Part shown: positions 7,504-15,142 of the stretch, piece by piece
Layout of the letters: every line of letters begins with the position of its first letter
Position numbering within the stretch: the first letter of the stretch is position 1
Origin: Segatella copri DSM 18205
GTDB taxonomy: Bacteria; Bacteroidota; Bacteroidia; Bacteroidales; Bacteroidaceae
Assembly: GCF_025151535.1 (NCBI RefSeq)
Contig: NZ_CP102288.1
Location: forward strand, 2,427,501-2,491,500
DNA: 64,000 nt
Reading direction: 5' to 3'
The notes under the pieces: model-generated
What the model saw: only the letters and a program-made list of their open reading frames with translations
Told to the model about the DNA's origin: nothing
Database searches by the model: none
Position numbers and translations under genes: made by a program

Positions 7504-9042
7504 CTAAATGCAACTTATTGTTTCCTTCAATATGTCATCATCTATCTGGCGATAGCGATTGAATGCCCTACTTCCCTCAACATGACCACTCATCTTTCCA
7601 ACGATATTCGGGTCACGAACAGCCTTATAAGCTGCACCAACGAAAGTACGGCGAGCCATGTGAGAACTGGCAACATCACAAATTCGTTTCATTTCATTCT
7701 CCCCAGTCGTTGAGTTACGAACCTGAACGATTCTTGTGATGCCACATATCAACAGGATAGCCTTGATGGCATCATTGTATTTCTGTGGACTGATGAAAGG
7801 GAATAAACGTCCATCCTTATCAACACCCTCATATTTCTTCACCAATTTCAAAGCACATGGATTTAACGGAATACGAGGCTTCACCGGAGCATCCTCATCG
7901 GCCGTCTTACTCGGCACATACTCCAAGATTCCCTGAGTGATGTTCAGAGAAGTCAATCTTGTAAGATCACCAACACGACAACCTACCAAACACTGGAACA
8001 CAAATATATCACGCTGAGTTTCCAAAGTCCTTAAAGGAAGTTTTGAACATGCCTTCTTATCTTCATCATCCAGTTTTTCAAACATTGCAGGAATATCTGT
8101 TTCAGCCACAAGATTTCGTTCTTCCTTTGTTATATAAATAGGTGTACCATACTTCTCCACGCCTATCTTAATTCCATCGAAAGGACGATTGGTTGTTCTC
8201 TCCGTTTCATACAACCATTGCATAAATGCCTTGAATTTCTTTTTAAGTTTCACAATGGTATTCTCTCCACGGTCTTGCAACTTCACCATTGTATGTACCA
8301 CATTGATTTCTGCAGGATATTCCTCCAAGATGCTCTCAAACTGCTTTGGATACTTCTCTGACAATGTTTTCTCATTGCGCAGATAATCCTCAAAGTCCTC
8401 AATATCCTTGCGAGTCATCTTATCTATGTTCCAAGTAAATTTCTCTTGAAGCACTTTCTTCTTGAAGGCTTCGTATCGTGCCAAGTCTCTTACTAAAACT
8501 CGAAAAGCCTTGGTATGGTCATAGGAGAAACGCTTCTTATCCAAGTACTCCTCTGCTAATTCATACATAGAGACTCGCTTCTTTCCTCTTTGTCTTTTCA
8601 CTTTACCTGTACCAAGAGGATGATGAAAACGATAGACTATCTTATCAAGCCAATCCTCACTAAGATCACTTTTGTCTGCAGCAACAAAAGCATCCATGAT
8701 AGTTGTCTGCAACTCCCCCAACAACCGAGCTTGTTCTTTATCAAACTTCACTTCGGGAGTAATAAGACGATCTGTGATTACTACTTCACCTCTCGTAGTA
8801 ATCGCATATCCCTTGGCTTTCGCTTCTTCCTTGGTTACAGAAGTAACCTTATCTGGAACAACCACACCTTGCTTCTTACTTGCATTACGATTAACGAAAT
8901 ATCGGAAATGGCGTGGCTCCACAAACAAGCCACTCTTTACACGATAATCAATCTTTTGACCTTGGTAAAAACGGATTAGGATTTCGCAGCGATGCGTCAC
9001 CTTGTCTTCCTTGGAAGATAGTTTCAAATCTATATTTGCCAT
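7504..9042 (-). CDS. Tyrosine recombinase (site-specific integrase)
   Basis: 512 residues from MANIDLKLSSKED. An N-terminal arm-binding/SAM-like region is followed by the catalytic domain: FQCLVGCRVGDLTRL (first Arg), SSHMARRTFVGAA (His-x-x-Arg), and GHVEGSRAFNRYRQI (second His and the nucleophile Tyr in NRY). All catalytic positions look present, so it may be active. An upstream TTG was rejected because it overlaps the -7 box TACTTTTG at 9067-9074. The gene sits about 200 bp inside attR, as integrases of tRNA-targeting elements do. It would join and resolve the 14-bp core shared with tRNA-Leu. Confidence 0.9.
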   Translation of the reverse strand: MANIDLKLSSKEDKVTHRCEILIRFYQGQKIDYRVKSGLFVEPRHFRYFVNRNASKKQGVVVPDKVTSVTKEEAKAKGYAITTRGEVVITDRLITPEVKFDKEQARLLGELQTTIMDAFVAADKSDLSEDWLDKIVYRFHHPLGTGKVKRQRGKKRVSMYELAEEYLDKKRFSYDHTKAFRVLVRDLARYEAFKKKVLQEKFTWNIDKMTRKDIEDFEDYLRNEKTLSEKYPKQFESILEEYPAEINVVHTMVKLQDRGENTIVKLKKKFKAFMQWLYETERTTNRPFDGIKIGVEKYGTPIYITKEERNLVAETDIPAMFEKLDDEDKKACSKLPLRTLETQRDIFVFQCLVGCRVGDLTRLTSLNITQGILEYVPSKTADEDAPVKPRIPLNPCALKLVKKYEGVDKDGRLFPFISPQKYNDAIKAILLICGITRIVQVRNSTTGENEMKRICDVASSHMARRTFVGAAYKAVRDPNIVGKMSGHVEGSRAFNRYRQIDDDILKETISCI

Positions 9043-9066
9043 ACTCTCATTGTTTAAATTCGAGTG

Positions 9067-9074
9067 CAAAAGTA
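9067..9074 (-). promoter_or_regulatory. -7 box of the integrase gene
   Basis: TACTTTTG on the minus strand lies about 25 bp before the ATG at 9042. The 23-bp end repeat begins only 29 bp upstream, so proteins bound there could affect this promoter. Confidence 0.5.
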
Positions 9075-9102
9075 ATTATTTTACATTCGCCCACCAACAT
9101 TT

Positions 9103-9125
9103 TTGCCGAGTTTTTGCCGAGTTTT
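9103..9125 (+). repeat. Right copy of the 23-bp end repeat
   Basis: Identical to 1657-1679, again two tandem TTGCCGAGTTT units. It lies 113 bp from the attR core and just upstream of the integrase promoter. Confidence 0.6.
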
Positions 9126-9238
9126 ATGTATTCTAACAAAACTTTAGGTAAAATTAAGAAACAATGATTTTTTCTATATCATTTATAATCAGGTAATTAT
9201 ACATTTCTCTAATTTTCATAAGATTTCACAAAAATACG

Positions 9239-9252
9239 CCTATCAGGCGCAC
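9239..9252 (+). repeat. attR core: second copy of the 14-bp repeat
   Basis: CCTATCAGGCGCAC identical to the tRNA-Leu 3' end at 1587-1600; the bases immediately outside differ. Confidence 0.85.
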
Positions 9253-9256
9253 AAAA

Positions 9257-9297
9257 AAATGCTAAGTAGTTAATATATAACTATTTAGCATTTTCTT
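9257..9297 (+). terminator. Original chromosomal terminator of tRNA-Leu, displaced by the element
   Basis: AAATGCTAAGTAGTTA pairs with TAACTATTTAGCATTT (one G-T pair), followed by TCTTTC. It begins 5 bp past attR, exactly where the tRNA terminator would be without the element. Confidence 0.65.
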
Positions 9298-9361
9298 TCA
9301 ATATAACTACCTGTCTTTTTACACCTTTTTGTCAGATCCTTCTCCTAAAGCAGAGAGATAC

Positions 9362-9646
9362 CTACATCATCCCTTCCAGTTTTTCCTGCGCCTCGCGCAT
9401 ATCTTTTTCAAAATTCACATGGTCTAGAAGGAATTCCGTTCTGCCTTGAGAAAGAAGAAGATAGAGCTGCGGATTCATGCCCTCTACATACTGGGCGATG
9501 GCATACTCTATATCATCACGCTGCGTAGGATTGGTGGAAAATTCGAAAACCCTGAGCTTCTGATGAATAAAGCAATATGCCGACTCTATACAATCTCTGG
9601 TGATGCCCCCTGCCAAGAGAGCATCACCATTATTATTCTGATTCAT
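9362..9646 (-). CDS. Small conserved-looking protein of unknown function
   Basis: 94 residues, no recognised family. It is acidic, largely helical by composition, with no signal peptide or membrane segment. The start (MNQNNNGDALLAGG) lies 14 bp after the tex stop codon on the same strand, so it is probably the second gene of a tex transcript. The density of ordinary codons and the close spacing argue that it is real. Nothing in the sequence points to a role. Confidence 0.65.
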   Translation of the reverse strand: MNQNNNGDALLAGGITRDCIESAYCFIHQKLRVFEFSTNPTQRDDIEYAIAQYVEGMNPQLYLLLSQGRTEFLLDHVNFEKDMREAQEKLEGMM

Positions 9647-9660
9647 TCTGAATATCCTTT

Positions 9661-11793
9661 TTATTTCACACCCTTCATCGACAAGGCGATGCGCTTGCGC
9701 TTCAAATCTACTTCTGCCACTCTCACCATCACATGCTCATGAAGCTTTACCACCTCAGAAGGATCCTGAATGTAACGGTTTGACATCTGGGATACATGAA
9801 CCAGACCATCGTTGTGGACACCTATATCTACAAAGGCACCAAACTTGGTAATGTTGGTAACAATGCCCGGCACAACCATGCCCACCTGCAAATCCTCTAT
9901 CTCCTTGATGCTGGCATCAAACTCAAACTTCTCTACCTCACCACGAGGATCCAAGCCCGGCTTGTCAAGCTCAGCCATGATATCGGTCAAAGTAGGCATA
10001 CCCACCTCAGCACTCACATATTTCCGGATATCAATCTTCTTCTGCAGCGCCTTGTCTTCTACCAGTTGCTTCACCGTTACGCCCTGATCTTTCGCCATCT
10101 GCTCTACCAGCGCATAGCGCTCCGGATGAACGGCACTGTTATCCAAAGGATTCTTAGCTCCTGGAATGCGGAGGAAGCCGGCACACTGCTCGAAGGCCGA
10201 AGGACCCAGACGTGGCACCTTCTTCAACTGGGCACGGGAAGCGAAGGCTCCATTCTCGCGGCGATATTCCACGATATTCTTGGCAAGCGTAGGTCCCAAA
10301 CCGCTCACATAGGTCAGGAGATGCTGCGATGCGGTATTCAGGTTGACACCCACCGAGTTCACACAACTCATTACCACTGTATCCAGACTCTTCTTCAACT
10401 GAGTCTGGTCCACATCATGCTGATACTGTCCCACACCGATGCTCTTCGGATCAATCTTCACCAATTCTGCAAGCGGATCCATCAGTCTTCGTCCGATGCT
10501 CACAGCACCACGCACGGTAACATCCTCATCCGGGAACTCATCTCTTGCAATCTTCGAAGCCGAATAGATAGAAGCGCCATCCTCGCTCACCACATAGATA
10601 TCTACCGGATGAACGAAATCGATGCTATGCAGCCAGTCGCTGGTTTCGCGGCTTGCCGTACCGTTACCTACAGCCATTGCCTCCACCTGATACATCTTTA
10701 CCATGCGCTGGATGGCAGCCGTAGCCTCGCTCTTCCTGTTGCGGGGAGGATGAGGATAAACGATTTCATGATGAATCAGATTGCCCTGCGCATCGAGACA
10801 GCAAGTCTTGCAACCATTGGCAAAACCCGGGTCAACCGCCATCACGCGTTTCTGTCCGAGAGGAGCCGCCAACAGAAGCTGGCGCAGGTTTTCGGCGAAG
10901 ACCACAATAGCCTCCTCATCCGCCTTCTGCTTGCTGAGCGCAGCAAATTCGGTTTCAATGCTAGGCTTCAGCAGTCGCTTAAAGGCATCATCCACCGCTT
11001 CACCCACCAGCGTCTGGCACTCACCGAAACCATGTACATAGTGGCGCTTCAGTTTATCCTGACACTGCTCATCATCAGCCGAGATGCTGACACGCAAGAA
11101 TCCTGCCGCCTCGCCTCTACGCATAGCCAGCAGTCGGTGCGAAGAACATTTCTTCAATGGTTCTGAGAAATCGAAATAGTCGGAGAAGCGCTGCGCCTCT
11201 TCCTCATCCTTCTTCTTGGCTACCACCTTAGAAGTGATGATGGCACCGCGTCTGAATTCGCCGCGAATCTGATTGCGGCTCTGCTCATTCTCGCTTACGG
11301 TTTCGGCGATGATGTCCTTGGCTCCCTGAAGTGCAGCCTCCACATCCTTCACCTTATCGCCCATAAACTTCCTGGCAGCCTGTTCCGGATTGCGCTCACG
11401 CTGGAAGAGGAGCAGCTGTGCCAGAGGCTCCAAGCCTGCCTCACGTGCTATCTGTGCACGGGTGCGGCGCTTAGGCTTATAAGGAAGATAGATGTCTTCC
11501 AGTTCGGTAGCATCCCAGCACTGTTCGATGCGTTTTTTCAGTTCATCCGAGAGTTTTCCCTGTTCCTCGATGGTTTTGAGGATAGTCTCCTTTCTCTTCG
11601 CCATCTCAGAGAGTTTCTCGTTAGCCTGTGCGATGGCTTCAATGTTTACCTCGTCCATATTACCGGTTTTCTCCTTGCGGTATCGCGAGATAAACGGAAT
11701 GGTGCAGCCCTCTTCGAGCAGCGCCAGAGTATTTTCTACAGCCTGCTCCTTCAGATTGAGCTGGGCTGCTATCAGCTTTGCAAATTGATTCAT
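9661..11793 (-). CDS. tex: Tex-family RNA-binding protein with C-terminal S1 domain
   Basis: 710 residues, the usual length. Order: Tex N-terminal helical region (AQLNLKEQAVENTLALLEEG, FISRYRKEKTG), YqgF/RNase H-like domain near residues 325-450 (VMAVDPGFANGCK), helix-hairpin-helix region (LNTASQHLLTYVSGLGPTLA) near 495-560, and an S1 domain near 635-708 (VVPGIVTNITKFGAFVDIG). Tex proteins bind nucleic acid and affect transcription or RNA handling; the exact job here is unknown. The promoter on the minus strand is clear (11835-11866). Confidence 0.95.
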   Translation of the reverse strand: MNQFAKLIAAQLNLKEQAVENTLALLEEGCTIPFISRYRKEKTGNMDEVNIEAIAQANEKLSEMAKRKETILKTIEEQGKLSDELKKRIEQCWDATELEDIYLPYKPKRRTRAQIAREAGLEPLAQLLLFQRERNPEQAARKFMGDKVKDVEAALQGAKDIIAETVSENEQSRNQIRGEFRRGAIITSKVVAKKKDEEEAQRFSDYFDFSEPLKKCSSHRLLAMRRGEAAGFLRVSISADDEQCQDKLKRHYVHGFGECQTLVGEAVDDAFKRLLKPSIETEFAALSKQKADEEAIVVFAENLRQLLLAAPLGQKRVMAVDPGFANGCKTCCLDAQGNLIHHEIVYPHPPRNRKSEATAAIQRMVKMYQVEAMAVGNGTASRETSDWLHSIDFVHPVDIYVVSEDGASIYSASKIARDEFPDEDVTVRGAVSIGRRLMDPLAELVKIDPKSIGVGQYQHDVDQTQLKKSLDTVVMSCVNSVGVNLNTASQHLLTYVSGLGPTLAKNIVEYRRENGAFASRAQLKKVPRLGPSAFEQCAGFLRIPGAKNPLDNSAVHPERYALVEQMAKDQGVTVKQLVEDKALQKKIDIRKYVSAEVGMPTLTDIMAELDKPGLDPRGEVEKFEFDASIKEIEDLQVGMVVPGIVTNITKFGAFVDIGVHNDGLVHVSQMSNRYIQDPSEVVKLHEHVMVRVAEVDLKRKRIALSMKGVK

Positions 11794-11834
11794 TTATGAT
11801 ATTAATAAAATAAAATACAAACTGTTTGTTCATG

Positions 11835-11866
11835 CAAAGATAGAGAAAAAAGTTGGTTTGCCCAAA
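11835..11866 (-). promoter_or_regulatory. Promoter of tex
   Basis: Minus strand TTTG (11863-11866), 20-bp spacer and TATCTTTG (11835-11842). Confidence 0.7.
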
Positions 11867-11960
11867 TATTCCCTCATATTATTTGGCGGTTTCACTAAAA
11901 AATCGTAGCTTTGCAGCAGAAATAGCTTTAGATACATTCAGCATACCTGCTTTTTTAATT

Positions 11961-12107
11961 TACATCAACAACCACGTAAACTTCATCACAAAGGTAGGTT
12001 TCCTCGGTTACAGAGGTTATTCTCCTGACCATGGTGACAGCTCATCAACATTCGGACTTAACGTAGATGCGAGCAACATTTCATTTGGTGCTATCTACAA
12101 GTTCTAA
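11961..12107 (+). pseudogene. C-terminal remnant of an outer-membrane beta-barrel protein
   Basis: The frame ending at TAA 12105-12107 encodes about 45 residues that look like the last strands of a barrel: NFITKVGFLGYRGYSP, then STFGLNVDASNISFGAIYKF with the terminal Phe needed for barrel assembly. There is no signal peptide, and the frame upstream does not look like the same protein. A strong terminator follows. It is probably the tail of a porin-type gene deleted here. Confidence 0.6.
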
Positions 12108-12144
12108 TCTTAGGGTGCTCATTTACTCATAAGCAATAATATCA

Positions 12145-12192
12145 GGGGCGCAAGCGATTCCTTTCATGGAAACAGCTTGCGCCCCATTTTTT
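12145..12192 (+). terminator. Strong terminator after the outer-membrane-protein remnant
   Basis: GGGGCGCAAGC (12145-12155) and GCTTGCGCCCC (12175-12185) form a perfect 11-bp stem followed by ATTTTTTA. Confidence 0.85.
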
Positions 12193-12214
12193 ATCTGCAA
12201 GCGAACACGCTTTT

Positions 12215-12749
12215 ACTCTTCACTCTTCACCTTTCCTTCGGAAACCCCTGTGTTTATCGGCATTCCGAGGGGTGAAGAGTTTGCAGCGACTCTTCACCCT
12301 CTCTTCACCACTCTTCACCGATTCCAAAGACCAACAGGCGTAAATTGCAGCGCAAGACTGCTAGATGTCAAGGAGAGATGCAAGACCGCTAGGCTTCTCT
12401 AAGGAGGGTGTGTCATAAGTCTGAATAATAGTTGGCGCATAACAGTTGACCATCGCATGCACATCACCTGTTGTGCATGCGCATATCAGCTGTTATACAA
12501 GCGCACAACAGCTGTTGTGCGACCGAAGATACTGGCTGTTTCAACAACATATCCTAACTCTTTCAACAACATATCCTAACTCTTCCAACAACAAGAAGAG
12601 GGTGAATCATAAACTTATGACACACCCTCCGCCGAACCAGCGAGGGTGAAGAGTGGTGAAGAGTGGGTGAAGAGTGTCCAAGAACTCTTCACCCCTCGAA
12701 ACGCCCATAAACACTGGGGATTCCGAAGGAAAGGTGAAGAGTGAAGAGT
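12215..12749. repeat. Nested fold-back repeat, about 535 bp, no gene
   Basis: The outer arms 12215-12319 and 12645-12749 are 105 bp each, inverted, ungapped and about 88 percent identical by eye. Inside are a perfect 18-bp inverted pair (12403-12420 GGAGGGTGTGTCATAAGT with 12613-12630), an 18-bp perfect palindrome (12503-12520) and a 22-bp tandem duplication (12541-12562, 12563-12584). The arms themselves consist of repeated ACTCTTCAC-like words. No frame in the region looks coding. The rest, 12750-13000, has only a short inverted pair (CTGGCGA 12819-12825 with TCGCCAG 12852-12858). Confidence 0.75.
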
Positions 12750-13007
12750 ATTTCTTTATCCCTTACTTACATCATTTTTACAGGCATTTACGCTGACTGT
12801 TCCTATAAAACAGCCAACTGGCGAGCGTACGGCTAGTCAGCTGTTCTTCATTCGCCAGTACACTATTTCCGATTAACAGCCAACTTATTCCTCGGCAAAA
12901 TATTCTTCCATAACTAGACAATAATCGCTACATGCTGATAAAAATCTCTGGCAATTATTAGAAATAAGGGTAAAGGAAACTTTTAGCAAAAATAAATAAG
13001 CAAAAAG

Positions 13008-13039
13008 TTTGGAGTTTCGAAGGAAAAAGCATATATTTG
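13008..13039 (+). promoter_or_regulatory. Promoter of the orphan ATPase gene
   Basis: TTTG (13008-13011), 20-bp spacer and TATATTTG (13032-13039), a full match to the Bacteroidota consensus. The predicted leader is about 90 nt. Confidence 0.7.
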
Positions 13040-13119
13040 CACCTTGAAAAGTGCACATTGTGCACAAACGTGCACCTTCCAAGGTGCATATACTACAAAA
13101 ACAGCATCTTAAAAGATGC
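13039..13119 (+). other. Four consecutive small hairpins in the ATPase leader
   Basis: GCACCTT-GAA-AAGTGC (13039-13054, one unpaired C), GTGCAC-ATT-GTGCAC (13051-13065), TGCACCTTCCAAGGTGCA (13071-13088, perfect), GCATCTT-AA-AAGATGC (13104-13119). All lie between promoter and start codon and share related stem words. Confidence 0.6.
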
Positions 13120-13135
13120 ATAAAAATGGTGAAAT

Positions 13136-14314
13136 ATGGATATTACACTCGTAAACTACATGAAAGAACAGCTGCGTCTAGTAAGTCTGGACTTTAAGCG
13201 CTATATGTATGACAAACTTCCTTGGCAAGCGAGGTTCGTTGGACTCATGGGACCTAGAGGAGTAGGGAAATCAACTTTGATTCTTCAACATCTTAAAGAA
13301 ATGGATGCTGATACTCAGGCAAAAAGTCTCTATATATCAGCAGATCATAGCTATTTCACAACCCACACACTAATTGAGACAGCCGACCAATTTGTACGTG
13401 AAGGAGGTGAAACGCTTTATATAGATGAAGTACATAAATATGATTCATGGTCGAGGGAATTGAAGCAAATCTACGACTCCCACCCTGAACTCAAAATTTT
13501 CTTCACAGGATCTTCTATGCTTGATATTTTAGATGGAGAGGCAGATTTGAGCAGAAGAGTCGTATTATATGAGATGCAGGGTATGTCTTTTAGGGAATAT
13601 CTGGAAATGTTCGAAGGAATCAAGACACCAGTCAGGTCATTAGATGATATTCTGATGGGAAATATAGAAATTAAAGAGGTGCTCCACCCTATTCCGCTCT
13701 TCAATAAATATCTGAAAGAAGGATACTATCCGTTTTCCAAGGAAGGCTTCTTCCAGCAAAGACTACAGCAGGTGATACGTCTTACGATGGAAGTAGATAT
13801 TCCACAATATGCCAACATGTCGCCAGCAACAGGCAAAAAACTCCGCCGCATGTTATCTATCATAGCAGGTAATGTGCCCTATAAGCCAGAAGCGACAGGA
13901 TTGGCAAACGAAATTAAAGTGAGCCGTAATGATATTCCTACCTATCTGCTATACATGGAAAAAGCGGGAATGATTGGTCAGTTACGTGACGAAACAGGCG
14001 GAATGAGAGGATTGGGAAAGACAGAGAAAGTTTATCTCGATAATCCGAATATCATATATGCACTTTCAGGCAATAATTCTAATATTGGTAATGTGAGAGA
14101 GACATTCTTCTACAACCAAACCAGAGTCAATCAGGATGTTACATCATCTAAGATTTCCGATTTTACAATAGGAAAGTATACATTTGAGATTGGGGGTGCC
14201 AAAAAGAGTCATAAGCAGGTGAAGGATGTAGAAAACGCTTATATTGTGCGTGACGATATAGAATATGCTAACGGTGACATATTACCACTATGGAGTTTTG
14301 GTCTTTTATATTGA
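13136..14314 (+). CDS. AAA_14/DUF4143 ATP-binding protein
   Basis: 392 residues. Walker A GPRGVGKST near residue 40, Walker B ETLYIDEVHKYD near residue 100, sensor FFTGSSMLD near 125, then a C-terminal DUF4143 region with YIVRDDIEYANGDILPLWSFG at the end. Members of this family are widespread and often multicopy in Bacteroidota; their cellular role is not established. It stands alone between the fold-back repeat and a broken gene. The start follows the leader hairpins; the ATG at 13126 is out of frame. Confidence 0.8.
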   Translation: MDITLVNYMKEQLRLVSLDFKRYMYDKLPWQARFVGLMGPRGVGKSTLILQHLKEMDADTQAKSLYISADHSYFTTHTLIETADQFVREGGETLYIDEVHKYDSWSRELKQIYDSHPELKIFFTGSSMLDILDGEADLSRRVVLYEMQGMSFREYLEMFEGIKTPVRSLDDILMGNIEIKEVLHPIPLFNKYLKEGYYPFSKEGFFQQRLQQVIRLTMEVDIPQYANMSPATGKKLRRMLSIIAGNVPYKPEATGLANEIKVSRNDIPTYLLYMEKAGMIGQLRDETGGMRGLGKTEKVYLDNPNIIYALSGNNSNIGNVRETFFYNQTRVNQDVTSSKISDFTIGKYTFEIGGAKKSHKQVKDVENAYIVRDDIEYANGDILPLWSFGLLY

Positions 14315-14359
14315 AATTAAAATATTCCGGAATACAGTTTATACTGCAACAATAAATAA

Positions 14360-14384
14360 GGGGCGTGCTTAAATGAGCACGCCC
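14360..14384. terminator. Bidirectional terminator-like hairpin
   Basis: GGGCGTGCT and AGCACGCCC form a 9-bp stem between the ATPase gene and the convergent broken gene; on the minus strand CTTATTTATTG follows. Confidence 0.55.
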
Positions 14385-14447
14385 ACAGACGAGAGATTTT
14401 ATGTATTCTTTTCACAAAGAACTCGACAAAACATTATGTATATAATT

Positions 14448-15006
14448 TTATTTCATGATGAAAAGTTTAGGTGTCGCAACGTTCATCTTTTTGCGAGCAC
14501 CCGAAGCATCTACCTTCAAGAGATAAGGTGCTATCATATTCTTCAAACCACCAATACGGGTTTTACTTGTGAACTCCTTTGAAGAGAATGCGTAAAGCGA
14601 CAGATAATCTACGTTATAAGTCCATGAACCATCATTTTCGAACTCAGCATAGGTTCCATCTTCATCATTATGGAAAGCAGCAGAGTAGGTAACGTTTTAC
14701 CATTGGTATTCAAGGCAAAAGCCTCTCGTGATGCGCCATTAGCTAAGGAAATGGCAGTACCCATATCACCCTGGAAATAGAAACCCTGCTGCTGTACTGT
14801 TACATTTACAGAATCTATTCCAGACTTGATGGTAAGCAAACTGGAACGGCCACTATTAGTCTCGTTATTATCTACCGAAACCTGAACGGTAGAATCATTC
14901 AGAGCCGTAGCCTTACACCAGTCGCTGGCACTGGAGAAAGTGATAGGACCTTGCTACTTAACCACAACAACTGAGGATTCGGATCTGTCTTTTTAAACAT
15001 AGTCAT
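14448..15006 (-). pseudogene. Broken BACON-type secreted protein gene
   Basis: Reading the minus strand in pieces gives a coherent protein. A BACON-like module (PITFSSASDWCKATAL, VQVSVDNNETNSGRSSLLTI, VNVTVQQQG) is followed by a C-terminal part (NDEDGTYAEFENDGSWTYNV) ending in KLFIMK. It is split by a frameshift near the start, a TAG at the VVVK-QGPI position and another frameshift near 14690. BACON domains occur in secreted Bacteroidota proteins and may bind carbohydrate or mucin. No signal peptide remains, so the 5' end is also missing. Confidence 0.65.
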
Positions 15007-15142
15007 TCTGTTTGATTGATGGTGTAAAGATACGAAAAATATTCCAGATAACAGCATAAATCATAGATTATTTTCGTGAAATATAAATATTTAAAACAAG
15101 CCTTACTTTTTAAAGTGGGCTCAGTTATTCAAAAAAAAAAAA

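Larger units (their letters stand above)
1601..9252. mobile_element. Integrated element in tRNA-Leu, about 7.65 kb
   Basis: The segment is bounded by the 14-bp repeats at 1587-1600 and 9239-9252. Gene content, read from the right end on the minus strand, is tyrosine recombinase, HTH excisionase-like protein, DUF3987 protein and VirE-N/PriCT-2 protein, the usual replication-type core of small Bacteroidota mobilisable elements. No relaxase or mobilisation gene is visible. An IS1182-type element sits where such a gene or oriT is often found. It is therefore either a mobilisable island that lost its mobilisation genes or one moved in trans. Confidence 0.8.

Noticed and set aside
9796..11166. Long open frame (456 codons) on the plus strand opposite tex
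   Set aside because: It is antisense to a clear tex gene and reads as low-complexity His/Leu/Thr sequence without domains; a by-product of tex codon use.
12885..13121. Cys-rich 78-codon frame on the minus strand over the ATPase leader
   Set aside because: The repeated CT-x-EGA-like pattern is produced by the hairpin repeats; no promoter or ribosome binding site on that strand.
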